A stretch of 64,000 nt of DNA, from contig JAQSDV010000002.1 in NCBI GenBank assembly GCA_029945425.1, positions 62,001-126,000 on the forward strand, in the 5' to 3' direction. A program made the position numbers and the translations under genes. The notes beneath the pieces were generated by a model, which was not told the origin of the DNA, did not search any database, and was given only the letters and a program-made list of their open reading frames with translations. This DNA is from a bacterium. Lineage in GTDB: Bacteria > Pseudomonadota > Alphaproteobacteria > Micavibrionales > UBA2020. Positions 34,336-42,781 of this stretch are shown here, one piece after another; within the stretch, counting starts at the first letter, position 1, and each line of letters opens with the position of its first letter.

Positions 34336-34387
34336 GCGGAAAATATACTCCCGTTCAGGGGAAAAGCCAAAAGGAAACGGGCGTCTT

Positions 34388-34521
34388 ATCCCCTCTCCCG
34401 CGCTTGCGGGAGAGGGTTAGGGAGAGGGTGGGGACTTTGGCTTTGTGGCGGAAGCATTCGTTTATCTGTTCTGCAACAAAACACCCTCTCCCCACCCCTC
34501 TCCCGCAGGCGGGAGAGGGGG
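34388..34521. repeat. Composite inverted-repeat element, copy 1 (REPIN-like)
   Basis: Two small palindromes, CCCCTCTCCCGC (34390-34401) / GCGGGAGAGGG (34406-34416) and CCCCTCTCCCGC (34495-34506) / GGCGGGAGAGGGG (34508-34520), themselves arranged as an inverted pair around ~60 bases, with flanking AGGGAGAGGGTGGGG and CACCCTCTCCCC complementary. A related element is at 45274-45370. Looks like a REP doublet; no gene inside. Confidence 0.75.
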
Positions 34522-34534
34522 CAAGCACAAAAAG

Positions 34535-34560
34535 AAACCGGCCAGTTGCCCGGCCGGTTT
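34535..34560 (-). terminator. Terminator of the OmpA-like lipoprotein gene
   Basis: AAACCGGCC (34535-34543) / GGCCGGTTT (34552-34560), with a T-rich run on the minus-strand side (CTTTTTG). It lies 28 bases beyond the stop at 34588. Confidence 0.82.
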
Positions 34561-34587
34561 CCTTTATTCGGTTCGCTGATACGAAGA

Positions 34588-35472
34588 TTACTCGAGGGTA
34601 ATCTGCGCGCGGCGGTTTGCCGGTTCGCGGACGTTGTCTGCCGTTTTCACGAGCAGGTCGCTTTCGCCGCGGGATTCGACACGCACCATGTCAGCCGCGA
34701 TGCCGCGGGAGATCAGGCCGTCGCGCACAGCGTTCGCACGCTGCGTAGACAGGCGGTCGTTGTAGCGGGTGGAGCCGGAGCTGTCGGTGTGGCCGATGAT
34801 GGTGATGCCATGGACATCCTTGCGGTTCTTGATCTCCTGCGCAACCGCGTCCAGCACGTCGTTCGCGCCGGCCGAGATGTTGTGCTTGTCCCAATCGAAG
34901 AACACGATGAACATAGCCTGTTCAACGGGGGTCATGGGGCCCGGCTCTTCAGCCGCCACGATCGGGGCGGGTTCAGGCTGGACGGCGATCACGGATTGCA
35001 GGTCCTTCAGAGCAGCCCAGAAAGCCGCTTTGCAGGGAACGTCTGCGTTCCAGTTTTCTTCTTGCTGTTCAGCCCAGCAGTCAAAGCGGGCTTGTGCAAC
35101 GGCTGCCTTGTCGGAAGCCAGCTCGCGGCCGCCGTTTTCAAGCGCGTCGACCAGGTCGGCGCGGCCTTTGCTCAGTTCAACGATGTTCTTGTCGGACAGA
35201 TCCCAGTCGTCCAGGGTTTCGGGCATCACGACGACGCCGCTTGCAGCCGCGAGGCCTTTGCGTGCGAAGTGGATGGCATCCGCGTAGTCGAGCGCCTTGT
35301 GCTGGCGGCCATTCGCGTAGTCGCGGTATTCAGCTGCGAGGCGTTTCGTGAAGGGCGAACCCGTCGCTTCCGCCTTGTTCAGCGCCTGAACGGTCGAATT
35401 GCTGCTGGCGCCTGTGCAGGCGGCAACGACAAGCACCAAGGAAAGGGCGCAAAGCCTGGTAAGCATCTTCAT
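34588..35472 (-). CDS. OmpA-family lipoprotein (Pal-like)
   Basis: 294 aa from ATG 35472, selected for a GGAG ribosome binding site nine bases upstream and the following lipoprotein signal MKMLTRLCALSLVLVVAAC with Cys19. Residues ~20-170 are helical (LNKAEATGSPFTKRLAAEY...). The C-terminal ~115 residues are an OmpA domain (MFIVFFDWDKHNISAGAND, ITIIGHTDSSGSTRYNDRLSTQR). It tethers the outer membrane to peptidoglycan. A lipobox plus an OmpA end is Pal-like, but Pal is ~160 aa, so this is a longer relative. Confidence 0.85.
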   Translation of the reverse strand: MKMLTRLCALSLVLVVAACTGASSNSTVQALNKAEATGSPFTKRLAAEYRDYANGRQHKALDYADAIHFARKGLAAASGVVVMPETLDDWDLSDKNIVELSKGRADLVDALENGGRELASDKAAVAQARFDCWAEQQEENWNADVPCKAAFWAALKDLQSVIAVQPEPAPIVAAEEPGPMTPVEQAMFIVFFDWDKHNISAGANDVLDAVAQEIKNRKDVHGITIIGHTDSSGSTRYNDRLSTQRANAVRDGLISRGIAADMVRVESRGESDLLVKTADNVREPANRRAQITLE

Positions 35473-35687
35473 TAGAACTACTCCATTCAAAGTATAAAAA
35501 TTTTTCCGCCGGAGAACGCACCACTTTTGTTGTGTTATCAAATGGATGCCTTGTCTCAGTTATTCTACTTATCGTGGTAAGGGTATGTTTGTAAAGAGGT
35601 TTTCAGGACACAAAAAGGGATTCTTTAGTTCACATAAACAATAACCCCTTGTAGGAGCCGCAAAATATGCTTTATATATGCGGATAT

Positions 35688-35762
35688 GCGGGTGTAGCTC
35701 AGTGGTAGAGCATTTGCTTCCCAAGCAAAAAGTCGCGGGTTCAAATCCCGTCGCCCGCTCCA
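35688..35762 (+). tRNA. tRNA-Gly(CCC)
   Basis: Complete cloverleaf: acceptor GCGGGTG / CGCCCGC, D arm GCTC-AGTGGTA-GAGC, anticodon arm TTTGC-TTCCCAA-GCAAA with anticodon CCC, T arm GCGGG-TTCAAAT-CCCGT, and an encoded 3' CCA (35760-35762). Reads GGG glycine codons. Confidence 0.97.
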
Positions 35763-35895
35763 ATCCAGCCCAGAATCCCGTTCTTTCATCGCTCTGGCCT
35801 CCCGAAATCCGGAAAATCGTAATTAGACCGTGTTTTTTAAGCCTGTTCGGACTAATTTTGTATCAGGGAAGTTTATCTGTTTTTCGGGGTATGAC

Positions 35896-38800
35896 ATGGC
35901 ATTGATCGAAGGCGGCAACGGCGCGGATACGCTAGACGGCACCCCGTCCGGCGCGACCACCAATGACATCATCAAGGGCTATAACGGCAACGATACCTTG
36001 AGCGGCCTTGACGGCGACGACATCCTCGACGGCGGTGCTGGCAACGACCTTTTGAATGCGGGCACGGGCGACGACCTGCTGCTGGGCGGCATCGGCCTTG
36101 ATACGCTGGCGGGCGGCGACGGCAACAACAGGCTGGACGGCGGCGCGGGCGCAGACACCATGACGGGCGGCCTCGGCAACGACACTTATATTGTCGACTC
36201 TGCCGCCGACCGCGTGGTCGAGGCCTTCGGCGAGGGCGTGGATCTGGTGGAGGCATCTGTTTCCTTCACCCTTTCCGCCGATGTGAATAACCTGACCCTG
36301 ACCGGCATAACCGCGCTCAGCGGCACGGGCAACGCGCTCGACAACAGCCTGACCGGCAACGGCGGCGCGAACCGGCTGGTCGGCCTTGGCGGCAACGATA
36401 CGCTGGATGGCGGTTTCGGCGCGGACCAGATGACGGGCGGGCTGGGCGATGACATCTACATCGTCGACAACAAAATCGACCGTGTGACCGAACTGGCGGG
36501 CGAGGGCACGGACGAGGTTTACGCCTTCGTTAGCCACACCCTGTCTGCGAACGTCGAAAACCTGTTCCTGTCCGGCTTTTCCGTCATCACCGGCACCGGC
36601 AATGCGCTCGACAACACCATCACCGGAAATTTACAGGTCAACACGCTGGATGGCGGCCTGGGCGCTGACGACCTGCAGGGCGGGGGCGGCAACGACACCT
36701 ATATCGTCGACAACGCGGGCGACATCGTGGCCGATTCAAGCGGCAACGACACCGTGCGCAGCAGCATTTCCTTTGACCTGTCCACCAATGCCGCCAACAT
36801 CGAAAGCCTCGTGCTGACCGGAACCGCCGCGCTCGACGGCACGGGCGATGCGGACGATAACACGATCACCGGCAACACGGCCGTGAACACGCTCGACGGC
36901 GCGGCGGGCAACGACACGCTGATCGGCGGCGCGGGCGCGGATGTCATGATTGGCGGCGCGGACGACGATACCTATTACGTCGACAATGCGGGCGACATGC
37001 TGAGCGAAATTACGGGCGAGGGGAATGACAGTGCGTTTTCCTCGGTCACCTTCAACCTCACGACGAACGGGGACGAGGTCGAGAACCTGACCCTCACCGG
37101 CACCGCCGCGATCAGTGGAACCGGCAATGCGGGCGACAACGTCCTGACGGGCAACAAGGGCGGCAATACGCTGACGGGCCTTGCCGGCAACGATACGCTC
37201 GATGGCGGCCTCGGCAACGATGTGCTGATCGGCGGCGCGGATGACGACGTGTATGTCGTGAACGCGCTGATTGGCAAAACCATCATCGAACTGGCGGGCG
37301 GGGGCATCGACGAAGTCCGCGCGACCGTCAATCACACGCTGGCGGCAGAGGTTGATAACCTTGTGCTGATCGGCATCGGCAACCTAAACGGCACGGGCAA
37401 CGCGCTCGACAACAGCCTGACCGGCACGATCGGCAACAACACGCTGAACGGGCTTGCGGGCGCGGATACCATGATCGGCCTTGGCGGGAATGACGTTTTC
37501 ATCGTCGATAACGCGGGCGACGACGTGACGGGAACCGGGCTTGTCATGTCGAGCGTGACGCGCGACCTGAACGTCAACACGACGCTGGCATCCAACCTGA
37601 CCCTGACCGGCACGGCCGCGATCGACGGCACGGGCACCAACGCCGAGAACATCATCACCGGCAATACCGCGGTCAATAATCTCGCCGGGCTGGATGGCAA
37701 TGACGTGTTTTTCGTCGACGCCTCCGACATCGTGGACGGCGGAAACGGCAGCGACACCGTCGTCGTCAATTTTACGGCTTCTACCGGCTACGCCAACTGG
37801 ACGGATATCGAAAACATCACGCTGACCGGCATGACGCTGCTGAACGCGACCGGCGACGGCGGCGATAACACCCTCATCGGCAACAGCGCGAAAAATACGC
37901 TGGATGGCGGCCTTGGCGATGACACCTACGGCATCACGACGGGCGACGTCATCCTCGATACGGGCGGCAACGATACCGTGCGCGTGGGCGCGACCTATAC
38001 GCTGCTCGCGGGCATGGAGAACATCACGCTCACCGGCACCGGCAATTTCAACGCCACCGGCGATGCGGGCATCAACATACTGTCGGGCAATAGCGGCAAA
38101 AACACGCTCGACGGACGCGGCGGCGACGACACGCTGCAGGGCGGGCTGGGCGACGATACCTATATCGTCGACGGATCGCTCGTCACGATCAACGAAAACG
38201 CGCTGGGCGGCATCGACACCGTGCGCACGGCCTTCACCCATATCCTCACCAGCGAAGTCGAGAAGCTCGTCCTCACGGGCACGGCGGATATCGACGGCAC
38301 CGGCAACGGCGTCGCCAACACGCTGACCGGCAACAGCGGCGACAACACGCTCGACGGCGGGCTGGGCGCGGATATCATGCTGGGCGGCGGGGGCAACGAC
38401 GTGTTCCTGGTCGACGACCTGAACGACCGCGCGACGGACACCGGCGGCATCGACCTTGTCATCGCAACCGATATCGGCCATACGCTCGGCCTTGGCGTCG
38501 AAAACCTGACTCTGCTGGGCAGCGCGTCCGTCAACGGTTTCGGCAACAACCTGCGCAACGTCCTGACGGGCAATGACGGCGCCAATACGCTTGATGGCGG
38601 CCTCGGCTCCGATACCATGGCAGGCGGCCTCGGCGGCGACTTCTATTTCATTGATTCCGCCGGCGATGTCGTGATCGAAAGCATCGGCGGCGGGATCGAC
38701 ACCGTGACGTCGACCGTCAACTACACCCTGTCGCAGGATGTCGACAATCTGGTCCTGACGGGCGAAGTGCTGTCCCTGATCGGTACCGGCAACGCCCTTG

Positions 38801-39258
38801 ATAACGTCATCACCGGCAGCGCGGGCAACAACCGCCTTTACGGGCGCGACGGTAACGACACGATCAATGGCGGCCTCGGCGACGACATCATTTACGGCGA
38901 GCTTGGCGGCGATACGCTGAATGGCGGCGTGGGCAGGGACCAGCTGTATGGCGGCGACGGTCAGGACGTGTTCAGCTTTGACGCGACGGCCTTTGCCGAG
39001 CTGCTCGATATCGTGCGCGATTACAGCCTTGCGCAAAACGACGTGATCGACGTCTCCGCGCTGGTCGGCGCCGCTTACGATCCGCTGATCCACAACGCGA
39101 GCGATTTCGTTTATCACGGAAGCAGGGGCGGCGTCAGTTACGTCTTCGTCGATACCGATGGTCTGGCGAACGGCGTCAACTGGGTTCCGGTCGCGCAATT
39201 GACGGGTATCCATCCGATCATCAACCAGACTGCGGTCCTGTTCCAGCTTGAACCATGA
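35896..39258 (+). CDS. Large RTX calcium-binding repeat protein (type I secreted)
   Basis: 1120 aa from ATG 35896. The chain is a tandem of about eleven ~95-100 residue units, each with RTX nonapeptides (GGxGxDxLxG), a NDTYIVDNAGD segment and an xxENLTLTGTAxIxGTGNALDN segment. It ends with a different ~90-residue domain (FSFDATAFAELLDIVRDYSLAQNDVIDVSALVG) typical of the secretion end of type I substrates. No N-terminal signal peptide. Calcium folds the repeats outside the cell; an adhesin or surface layer role is likely but no enzyme domain is seen. No type I transporter genes are adjacent. Overlaps the next gene by four bases. Confidence 0.9.
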   Translation: MALIEGGNGADTLDGTPSGATTNDIIKGYNGNDTLSGLDGDDILDGGAGNDLLNAGTGDDLLLGGIGLDTLAGGDGNNRLDGGAGADTMTGGLGNDTYIVDSAADRVVEAFGEGVDLVEASVSFTLSADVNNLTLTGITALSGTGNALDNSLTGNGGANRLVGLGGNDTLDGGFGADQMTGGLGDDIYIVDNKIDRVTELAGEGTDEVYAFVSHTLSANVENLFLSGFSVITGTGNALDNTITGNLQVNTLDGGLGADDLQGGGGNDTYIVDNAGDIVADSSGNDTVRSSISFDLSTNAANIESLVLTGTAALDGTGDADDNTITGNTAVNTLDGAAGNDTLIGGAGADVMIGGADDDTYYVDNAGDMLSEITGEGNDSAFSSVTFNLTTNGDEVENLTLTGTAAISGTGNAGDNVLTGNKGGNTLTGLAGNDTLDGGLGNDVLIGGADDDVYVVNALIGKTIIELAGGGIDEVRATVNHTLAAEVDNLVLIGIGNLNGTGNALDNSLTGTIGNNTLNGLAGADTMIGLGGNDVFIVDNAGDDVTGTGLVMSSVTRDLNVNTTLASNLTLTGTAAIDGTGTNAENIITGNTAVNNLAGLDGNDVFFVDASDIVDGGNGSDTVVVNFTASTGYANWTDIENITLTGMTLLNATGDGGDNTLIGNSAKNTLDGGLGDDTYGITTGDVILDTGGNDTVRVGATYTLLAGMENITLTGTGNFNATGDAGINILSGNSGKNTLDGRGGDDTLQGGLGDDTYIVDGSLVTINENALGGIDTVRTAFTHILTSEVEKLVLTGTADIDGTGNGVANTLTGNSGDNTLDGGLGADIMLGGGGNDVFLVDDLNDRATDTGGIDLVIATDIGHTLGLGVENLTLLGSASVNGFGNNLRNVLTGNDGANTLDGGLGSDTMAGGLGGDFYFIDSAGDVVIESIGGGIDTVTSTVNYTLSQDVDNLVLTGEVLSLIGTGNALDNVITGSAGNNRLYGRDGNDTINGGLGDDIIYGELGGDTLNGGVGRDQLYGGDGQDVFSFDATAFAELLDIVRDYSLAQNDVIDVSALVGAAYDPLIHNASDFVYHGSRGGVSYVFVDTDGLANGVNWVPVAQLTGIHPIINQTAVLFQLEP

Positions 39259-39905
39259 GCGGCGTCTTTTACCTTATCCGCCACGGCGAAAGCGCATCGA
39301 ACGCGGGCGAAAAAACGCTTGATGCCGCGTCCACCACGCTCACCGAGCGCGGCTGGCAGGGGGCGCGGGCGAATGCGGCCAGCTTCCCCGAAACGCCGCA
39401 CCGCATCGTCACCTCGCGCTATATCCGCACCACGCAGACGGCCGCGCCGCTGCTGGAGCGTTTTACGGCGGTACCTGTCGAAGAATGGGACATCCACGAA
39501 TTCACCTATATGTCCGCCAAATACGCCGGCACGACGACGTTCGACCGCCGCCCCTTTATCGATGAATACTGGAAACGCCTCGACCCGCATCTCAAAGATG
39601 GCGACGGCGAAAGCTTCGCGACCTTCGCCGCCCGCTGCCGCGCCTTCATCACGCGCATGGGCAACACGCAAGGCATCACCGCCGCCTTCAGCCACGGCCA
39701 CTTCACCCGCGGCGTCCTCCACGCCCTGCAGGGAAATTTCGACACCGTCACGCCCGAAACAATGACCAGTTTCTGGCAAGACCACCACGCCAACCCCATC
39801 CCGAATTGCACGCGCTATGTTTTCGCGGTAGGCGATGGCAGCGTGAAACTGATCGAGCGGCAGGATGGGGCGGTGGAGCGGGTGAGGCAGACGGTGATTG
39901 ATTAA
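39255..39905 (+). CDS. Histidine phosphatase superfamily protein
   Basis: 216 aa. Phosphoglycerate-mutase-like fold: LIRHGESASNAG with the catalytic His, RYIRTTQTAAPLLE (second Arg), a Glu in EEWDIHEFTYM, and SHGHFTRGVLHAL with the second His. It hydrolyses a phosphoester of unknown kind; broad-specificity phosphatases such as CobC or GpmB homologues share this pattern. Coupled to the RTX gene by the ATGA overlap, a pairing with no obvious functional reason. Confidence 0.85.
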   Translation: MSGVFYLIRHGESASNAGEKTLDAASTTLTERGWQGARANAASFPETPHRIVTSRYIRTTQTAAPLLERFTAVPVEEWDIHEFTYMSAKYAGTTTFDRRPFIDEYWKRLDPHLKDGDGESFATFAARCRAFITRMGNTQGITAAFSHGHFTRGVLHALQGNFDTVTPETMTSFWQDHHANPIPNCTRYVFAVGDGSVKLIERQDGAVERVRQTVID

Positions 39906-40263
39906 ATAATTGAATATAATAGGTATATTATAAATTTATTGACATAACATTAGGTTCAATATTATAGTATTTTTAAGCTGAGTGCATCACTCTTGCGACG
40001 CGGTTTTCTTTAAAGGCTGAAGAGTTTCCCGCGCGCTTGTTCCGCACGATTTGCAAAACACGAAAAGCCCTGAAAGCATGCATGACACAGTTTTGTTCTG
40101 CATAATTTGGGATTGGCGTGATGGCATTTTGGAACAAATATTCTTCTATTCATCACCGCTTTAATCGCCAGCGAACAGCGGGCAGCGTGCATCATAAAGC
40201 AAGCTCATTTAGATGGCCCAATCCACAAAAGCCAACTTCATTTTGAAAGAGGAGAAGACAATT
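39906..40263. other. AT-rich intergenic region with a promoter
   Basis: 358 bases without a convincing gene. A good sigma70-type promoter is present: TTGACA (39939-39944), 18-base spacer, TATAGT (39963-39968). It would give a ~290-base leader for the 97-aa gene or a small RNA. A 28-codon frame from ATG near 40080 has no ribosome binding site and is not claimed. Confidence 0.5.
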
Positions 40264-40557
40264 ATGGCGCAGACAGAACAGTTATCACTCGAAGCTTATC
40301 TTGAAGCATTTAAGAAAAGTAGTCTTAAAGAACTGAGTGACTTGAAAGAACTTCTAGACAGGGGACTTCGTGAAGACCCTGAAAATTTTAATCCTTTTCT
40401 AAACATTGCTGAAATTGCAAAGGTGAGCACCATCGCGGAACTCTTGCCAGTATTTGATAAATTCGCTTCGCATCTGAGAAATTTGGGTCAACAAGCAGAT
40501 GTGCAGAATAGCGAAAAATCAAATGCTCCGCGTAAGGCAAAGGCGCCCGTGATCTAA
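40264..40557 (+). CDS. Small hypothetical protein, AT-rich
   Basis: 97 aa from ATG 40264, chosen for the GAGGAG site about ten bases upstream rather than the earlier in-frame ATG 40213. Helical and charged (SLEAYLEAFKKSSLKELSDLKELLDRGL), ending in a Lys/Pro-rich tail (NAPRKAKAPVI). It has the size and helix content of phasin-like or poly-helical small proteins, but no family is recognised. More AT-rich than its surroundings. Confidence 0.68.
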   Translation: MAQTEQLSLEAYLEAFKKSSLKELSDLKELLDRGLREDPENFNPFLNIAEIAKVSTIAELLPVFDKFASHLRNLGQQADVQNSEKSNAPRKAKAPVI

Positions 40558-40955
40558 AAAATATAACATTCCGGCGTAAGTTTGTGTTGAAGGTCATTGT
40601 CTGGATTTATCCGGCGCTAGCCTGATTAATCTCAAGCCCAGCACGCCGAATTACCTATGCTGAAGGCATAAAGGTGCGGAAACATGGAGATATTAGTTTT
40701 TTAAAAATGCCTCGTGCTGTCTTTCGCCTTGCATCATGCTTCCTTCGCAGGCATTGGGAAAATTTACCTCGATCCGTCTGCGGCATTTTCCCGGGGACTT
40801 CCACGGAGCGATCCGAACCGGTGTTTTAGAAATTTCTTGACTCCAGACCTATGAAAATCATATGGTGCGGCCTATCTAACTTTAGCGGAGCAATTCCGCG
40901 CGGGGGCTGAAGTTCCCGAATCTCCATAAAAATCAATAACAAAGGGAGACATATA
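40558..40955. other. Gene-free region with a dyad and a promoter
   Basis: 398 bases with no supported gene. An 8-base inverted repeat GGGAAAAT (40756-40763) / ATTTTCCC (40785-40792) is present. A promoter-like TTGACT (40837-40842) followed by CATATG ~16-18 bases later probably drives the DJ-1-like gene and prfB. Confidence 0.45.
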
Positions 40956-41516
40956 TTGTCACAGCTGAACGGTAAAAAAGTCATGATCCTCGTCGCCAAC
41001 GGCGTCGATGAATCGGTAATGTCTGTTGTCATGCGCGAAATGACCAAGACCGGCGCAACCGTGAAAACGGTCGGCACCGAACCGGGCCTCGTGAACAGCT
41101 GGAACGACAATGCATGGGGCCTCTACTTCCCCGTCGACCTGCAGATCAGCCAGACGCTGGGCGCGGATTTCGATTGCCTGATGGTTCTGTCCGGCACGCG
41201 CTGCGTCCAGAAACTCTCGACCAACGCGCATGCGGAGCGCATCATCACCAGCTTCATCATGGCCGGCAAACCGATGGCATTCATCGGCAACGCGGTCGAG
41301 CTGCTGGCGAAAATCAGCCTCGCTTCGGGCTGGAACGTTGCTGGACCCGCATCCGTGAAGGATGCGATGGTTGCGGCGGGCGCGCAGTGGGTTGACGAAA
41401 CCGTCCACACGCACAACGCGCTGCTGACCGGCGAAGGCGCCGATGTTTCCGGTTTCATCGCGGAAATGCTCGCGCATTTCGGCGCAGGCCCCGTTGAAAT
41501 CAAGGCAGCCGCGTAA
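40956..41516 (+). CDS. DJ-1/PfpI-fold protein lacking the catalytic cysteine
   Basis: 186 aa from a TTG start with AAGGGAG upstream. The flavodoxin-like DJ-1/PfpI order is clear: VMILVANGVDESVM, a Glu-side loop GTEPGLVNSW, DFDCLMVLSG, and GKPMAFIGNAVELLA. In active members the nucleophile elbow reads xxICHGP; here it is F109-I-G-N112, so the Cys-His pair is Gly-Asn. Glutathione-independent glyoxalase or protease activity is therefore unlikely. The stop is one base from the prfB start, so the two are co-translated. Confidence 0.8.
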   Translation: MSQLNGKKVMILVANGVDESVMSVVMREMTKTGATVKTVGTEPGLVNSWNDNAWGLYFPVDLQISQTLGADFDCLMVLSGTRCVQKLSTNAHAERIITSFIMAGKPMAFIGNAVELLAKISLASGWNVAGPASVKDAMVAAGAQWVDETVHTHNALLTGEGADVSGFIAEMLAHFGAGPVEIKAAA

Positions 41517-42656
41517 TGAAAAACGAAGTCACCACAGCAGTAGGGGAGATCAAGGCGTCCCTCGACCTGCTGAGGAGGCATCTTTGACTGGGATCGCTCC
41601 GTCCACCGTCTCAATGAACTGAACGCGCTTGCGGAAGACCCGGAACTCTGGACCAACCAGGACCGGGCGCAAAAGATATTGCGCGAGCGCACGCGTCTGG
41701 AGACGCAGATCACCGCCGTGCGCGCGATCGAAACCAACCTCAACGACCAGCTGGAAATGATCGAGCTGGCGGAGATGGAAGGCGATACGGCGCTGGTGGC
41801 CGAGGCCGAAAAATCCCTCTACAGCATTAAAAACGACGTCGCCAAGCGCGAAATGGACAGCCTGCTGTCCGGCGAACTCGACGGTAACGACGCTTACCTG
41901 CAAATCAACGCAGGCGCGGGCGGCACCGAGGCGCAAGACTGGGCCGGCATCGTGCTTCGCATGTATACGCGCTGGGCGGACAAGCGCGGGTTGAAAGCCG
42001 CGATGATGGACATTCAGGACGGCGAGGTTGCGGGCGTGAAATCCGCGACGCTGGAAATCACCGGCGAAGCGGCCTTCGGCTGGCTGAAATCGGAATCCGG
42101 TGTGCATCGCCTCGTGCGCATTTCGCCCTATGATTCAAGCGCGCGCCGCCATACCAGCTTTTGCTCGGTCGCGGTCACGCCGGTCGTCGATGATGAAATC
42201 GACATCAAAATCGAAGATAAAGATTTGCGCGTCGACACCTACCGCTCCGGCGGCGCGGGCGGCCAGCACGTCAACAAAACTGAATCCGCCATCCGCCTGA
42301 CGCACCTGCCGACCGGCATCGTGGTCGCGTGCCAGAATGAGCGTTCCCAGCACAAAAACCGCGCCGCCGCGATGAAAATGCTGAAAGCGAAAATGTACGA
42401 GCGCGAAGTGATGATGCGCGACGCCGAAAAACAGGTGCGGGAAGACGCCAAAACCGACATCGCCTTCGGCCACCAGATCCGCTCCTATGTTTTGCAGCCG
42501 TACCAGATGGTCAAAGATTTGCGCACCGGTTACCAGACCTCCGACACCGGCGGCGTGCTGGACGGCGACCTCGACGAAATCATGCAGTCCTGCCTCGCCC
42601 GGAAACTCAATGACGAGAAAACAGGCAAAAAAGTGGCGTATGAAGACATCGACTAA
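41516..42656 (+). CDS. prfB: Peptide chain release factor 2 with +1 programmed frameshift
   Basis: The gene opens at ATG 41516, reads 23 codons to an in-frame TGA (41585-41587), then continues in the +1 frame (GAC at 41586) to 42656, giving about 379 residues. The shift site AGGAGG-CAT-CTT-TGA-C is the classical autoregulatory site. RF2 hallmarks: GAGGQHVNK with the GGQ peptidyl-hydrolase loop, and the stop-codon recognition tripeptide region RISPYDSSARRHTSF, where SPF is SPY. It releases peptides at UGA and UAA; low RF2 favours shifting and so more RF2. Confidence 0.95.
41573..41588 (+). promoter_or_regulatory. prfB +1 frameshift signal
   Basis: Internal Shine-Dalgarno-like AGGAGG (41573-41578), three bases, then the slippery CTT-TGA-C (41582-41588). 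Spacing is identical to the well-studied Escherichia coli site. Confidence 0.95.
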
Positions 42657-42781
42657 GTTTTCGCCGCGTTTTCTGCACGTTTAGTGTACGTTCCAGCACA
42701 TAGCACTTCAAAAAATATCGTTGAAATTCAACGGGTTGCAAAACCACGTTTTGCGATTTGGTATTTTTCGACTCAACAAAA

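Noticed and set aside
35990..38930. CRISPR-like direct repeats
   Set aside because: Repeats are in coding frame, about 290 bases long and degenerate, and translate to RTX units; no cas genes or constant short repeats with spacers.
37384..39213. 609-codon antisense frame inside the RTX gene
   Set aside because: Shadow of the regular Gly/Asp repeats on the other strand; translation is repetitive and without recognisable features.
40078..40170. 28-codon frame in the leader at 40.1 kb
   Set aside because: No ribosome binding site, and codon use does not resemble coding sequence.
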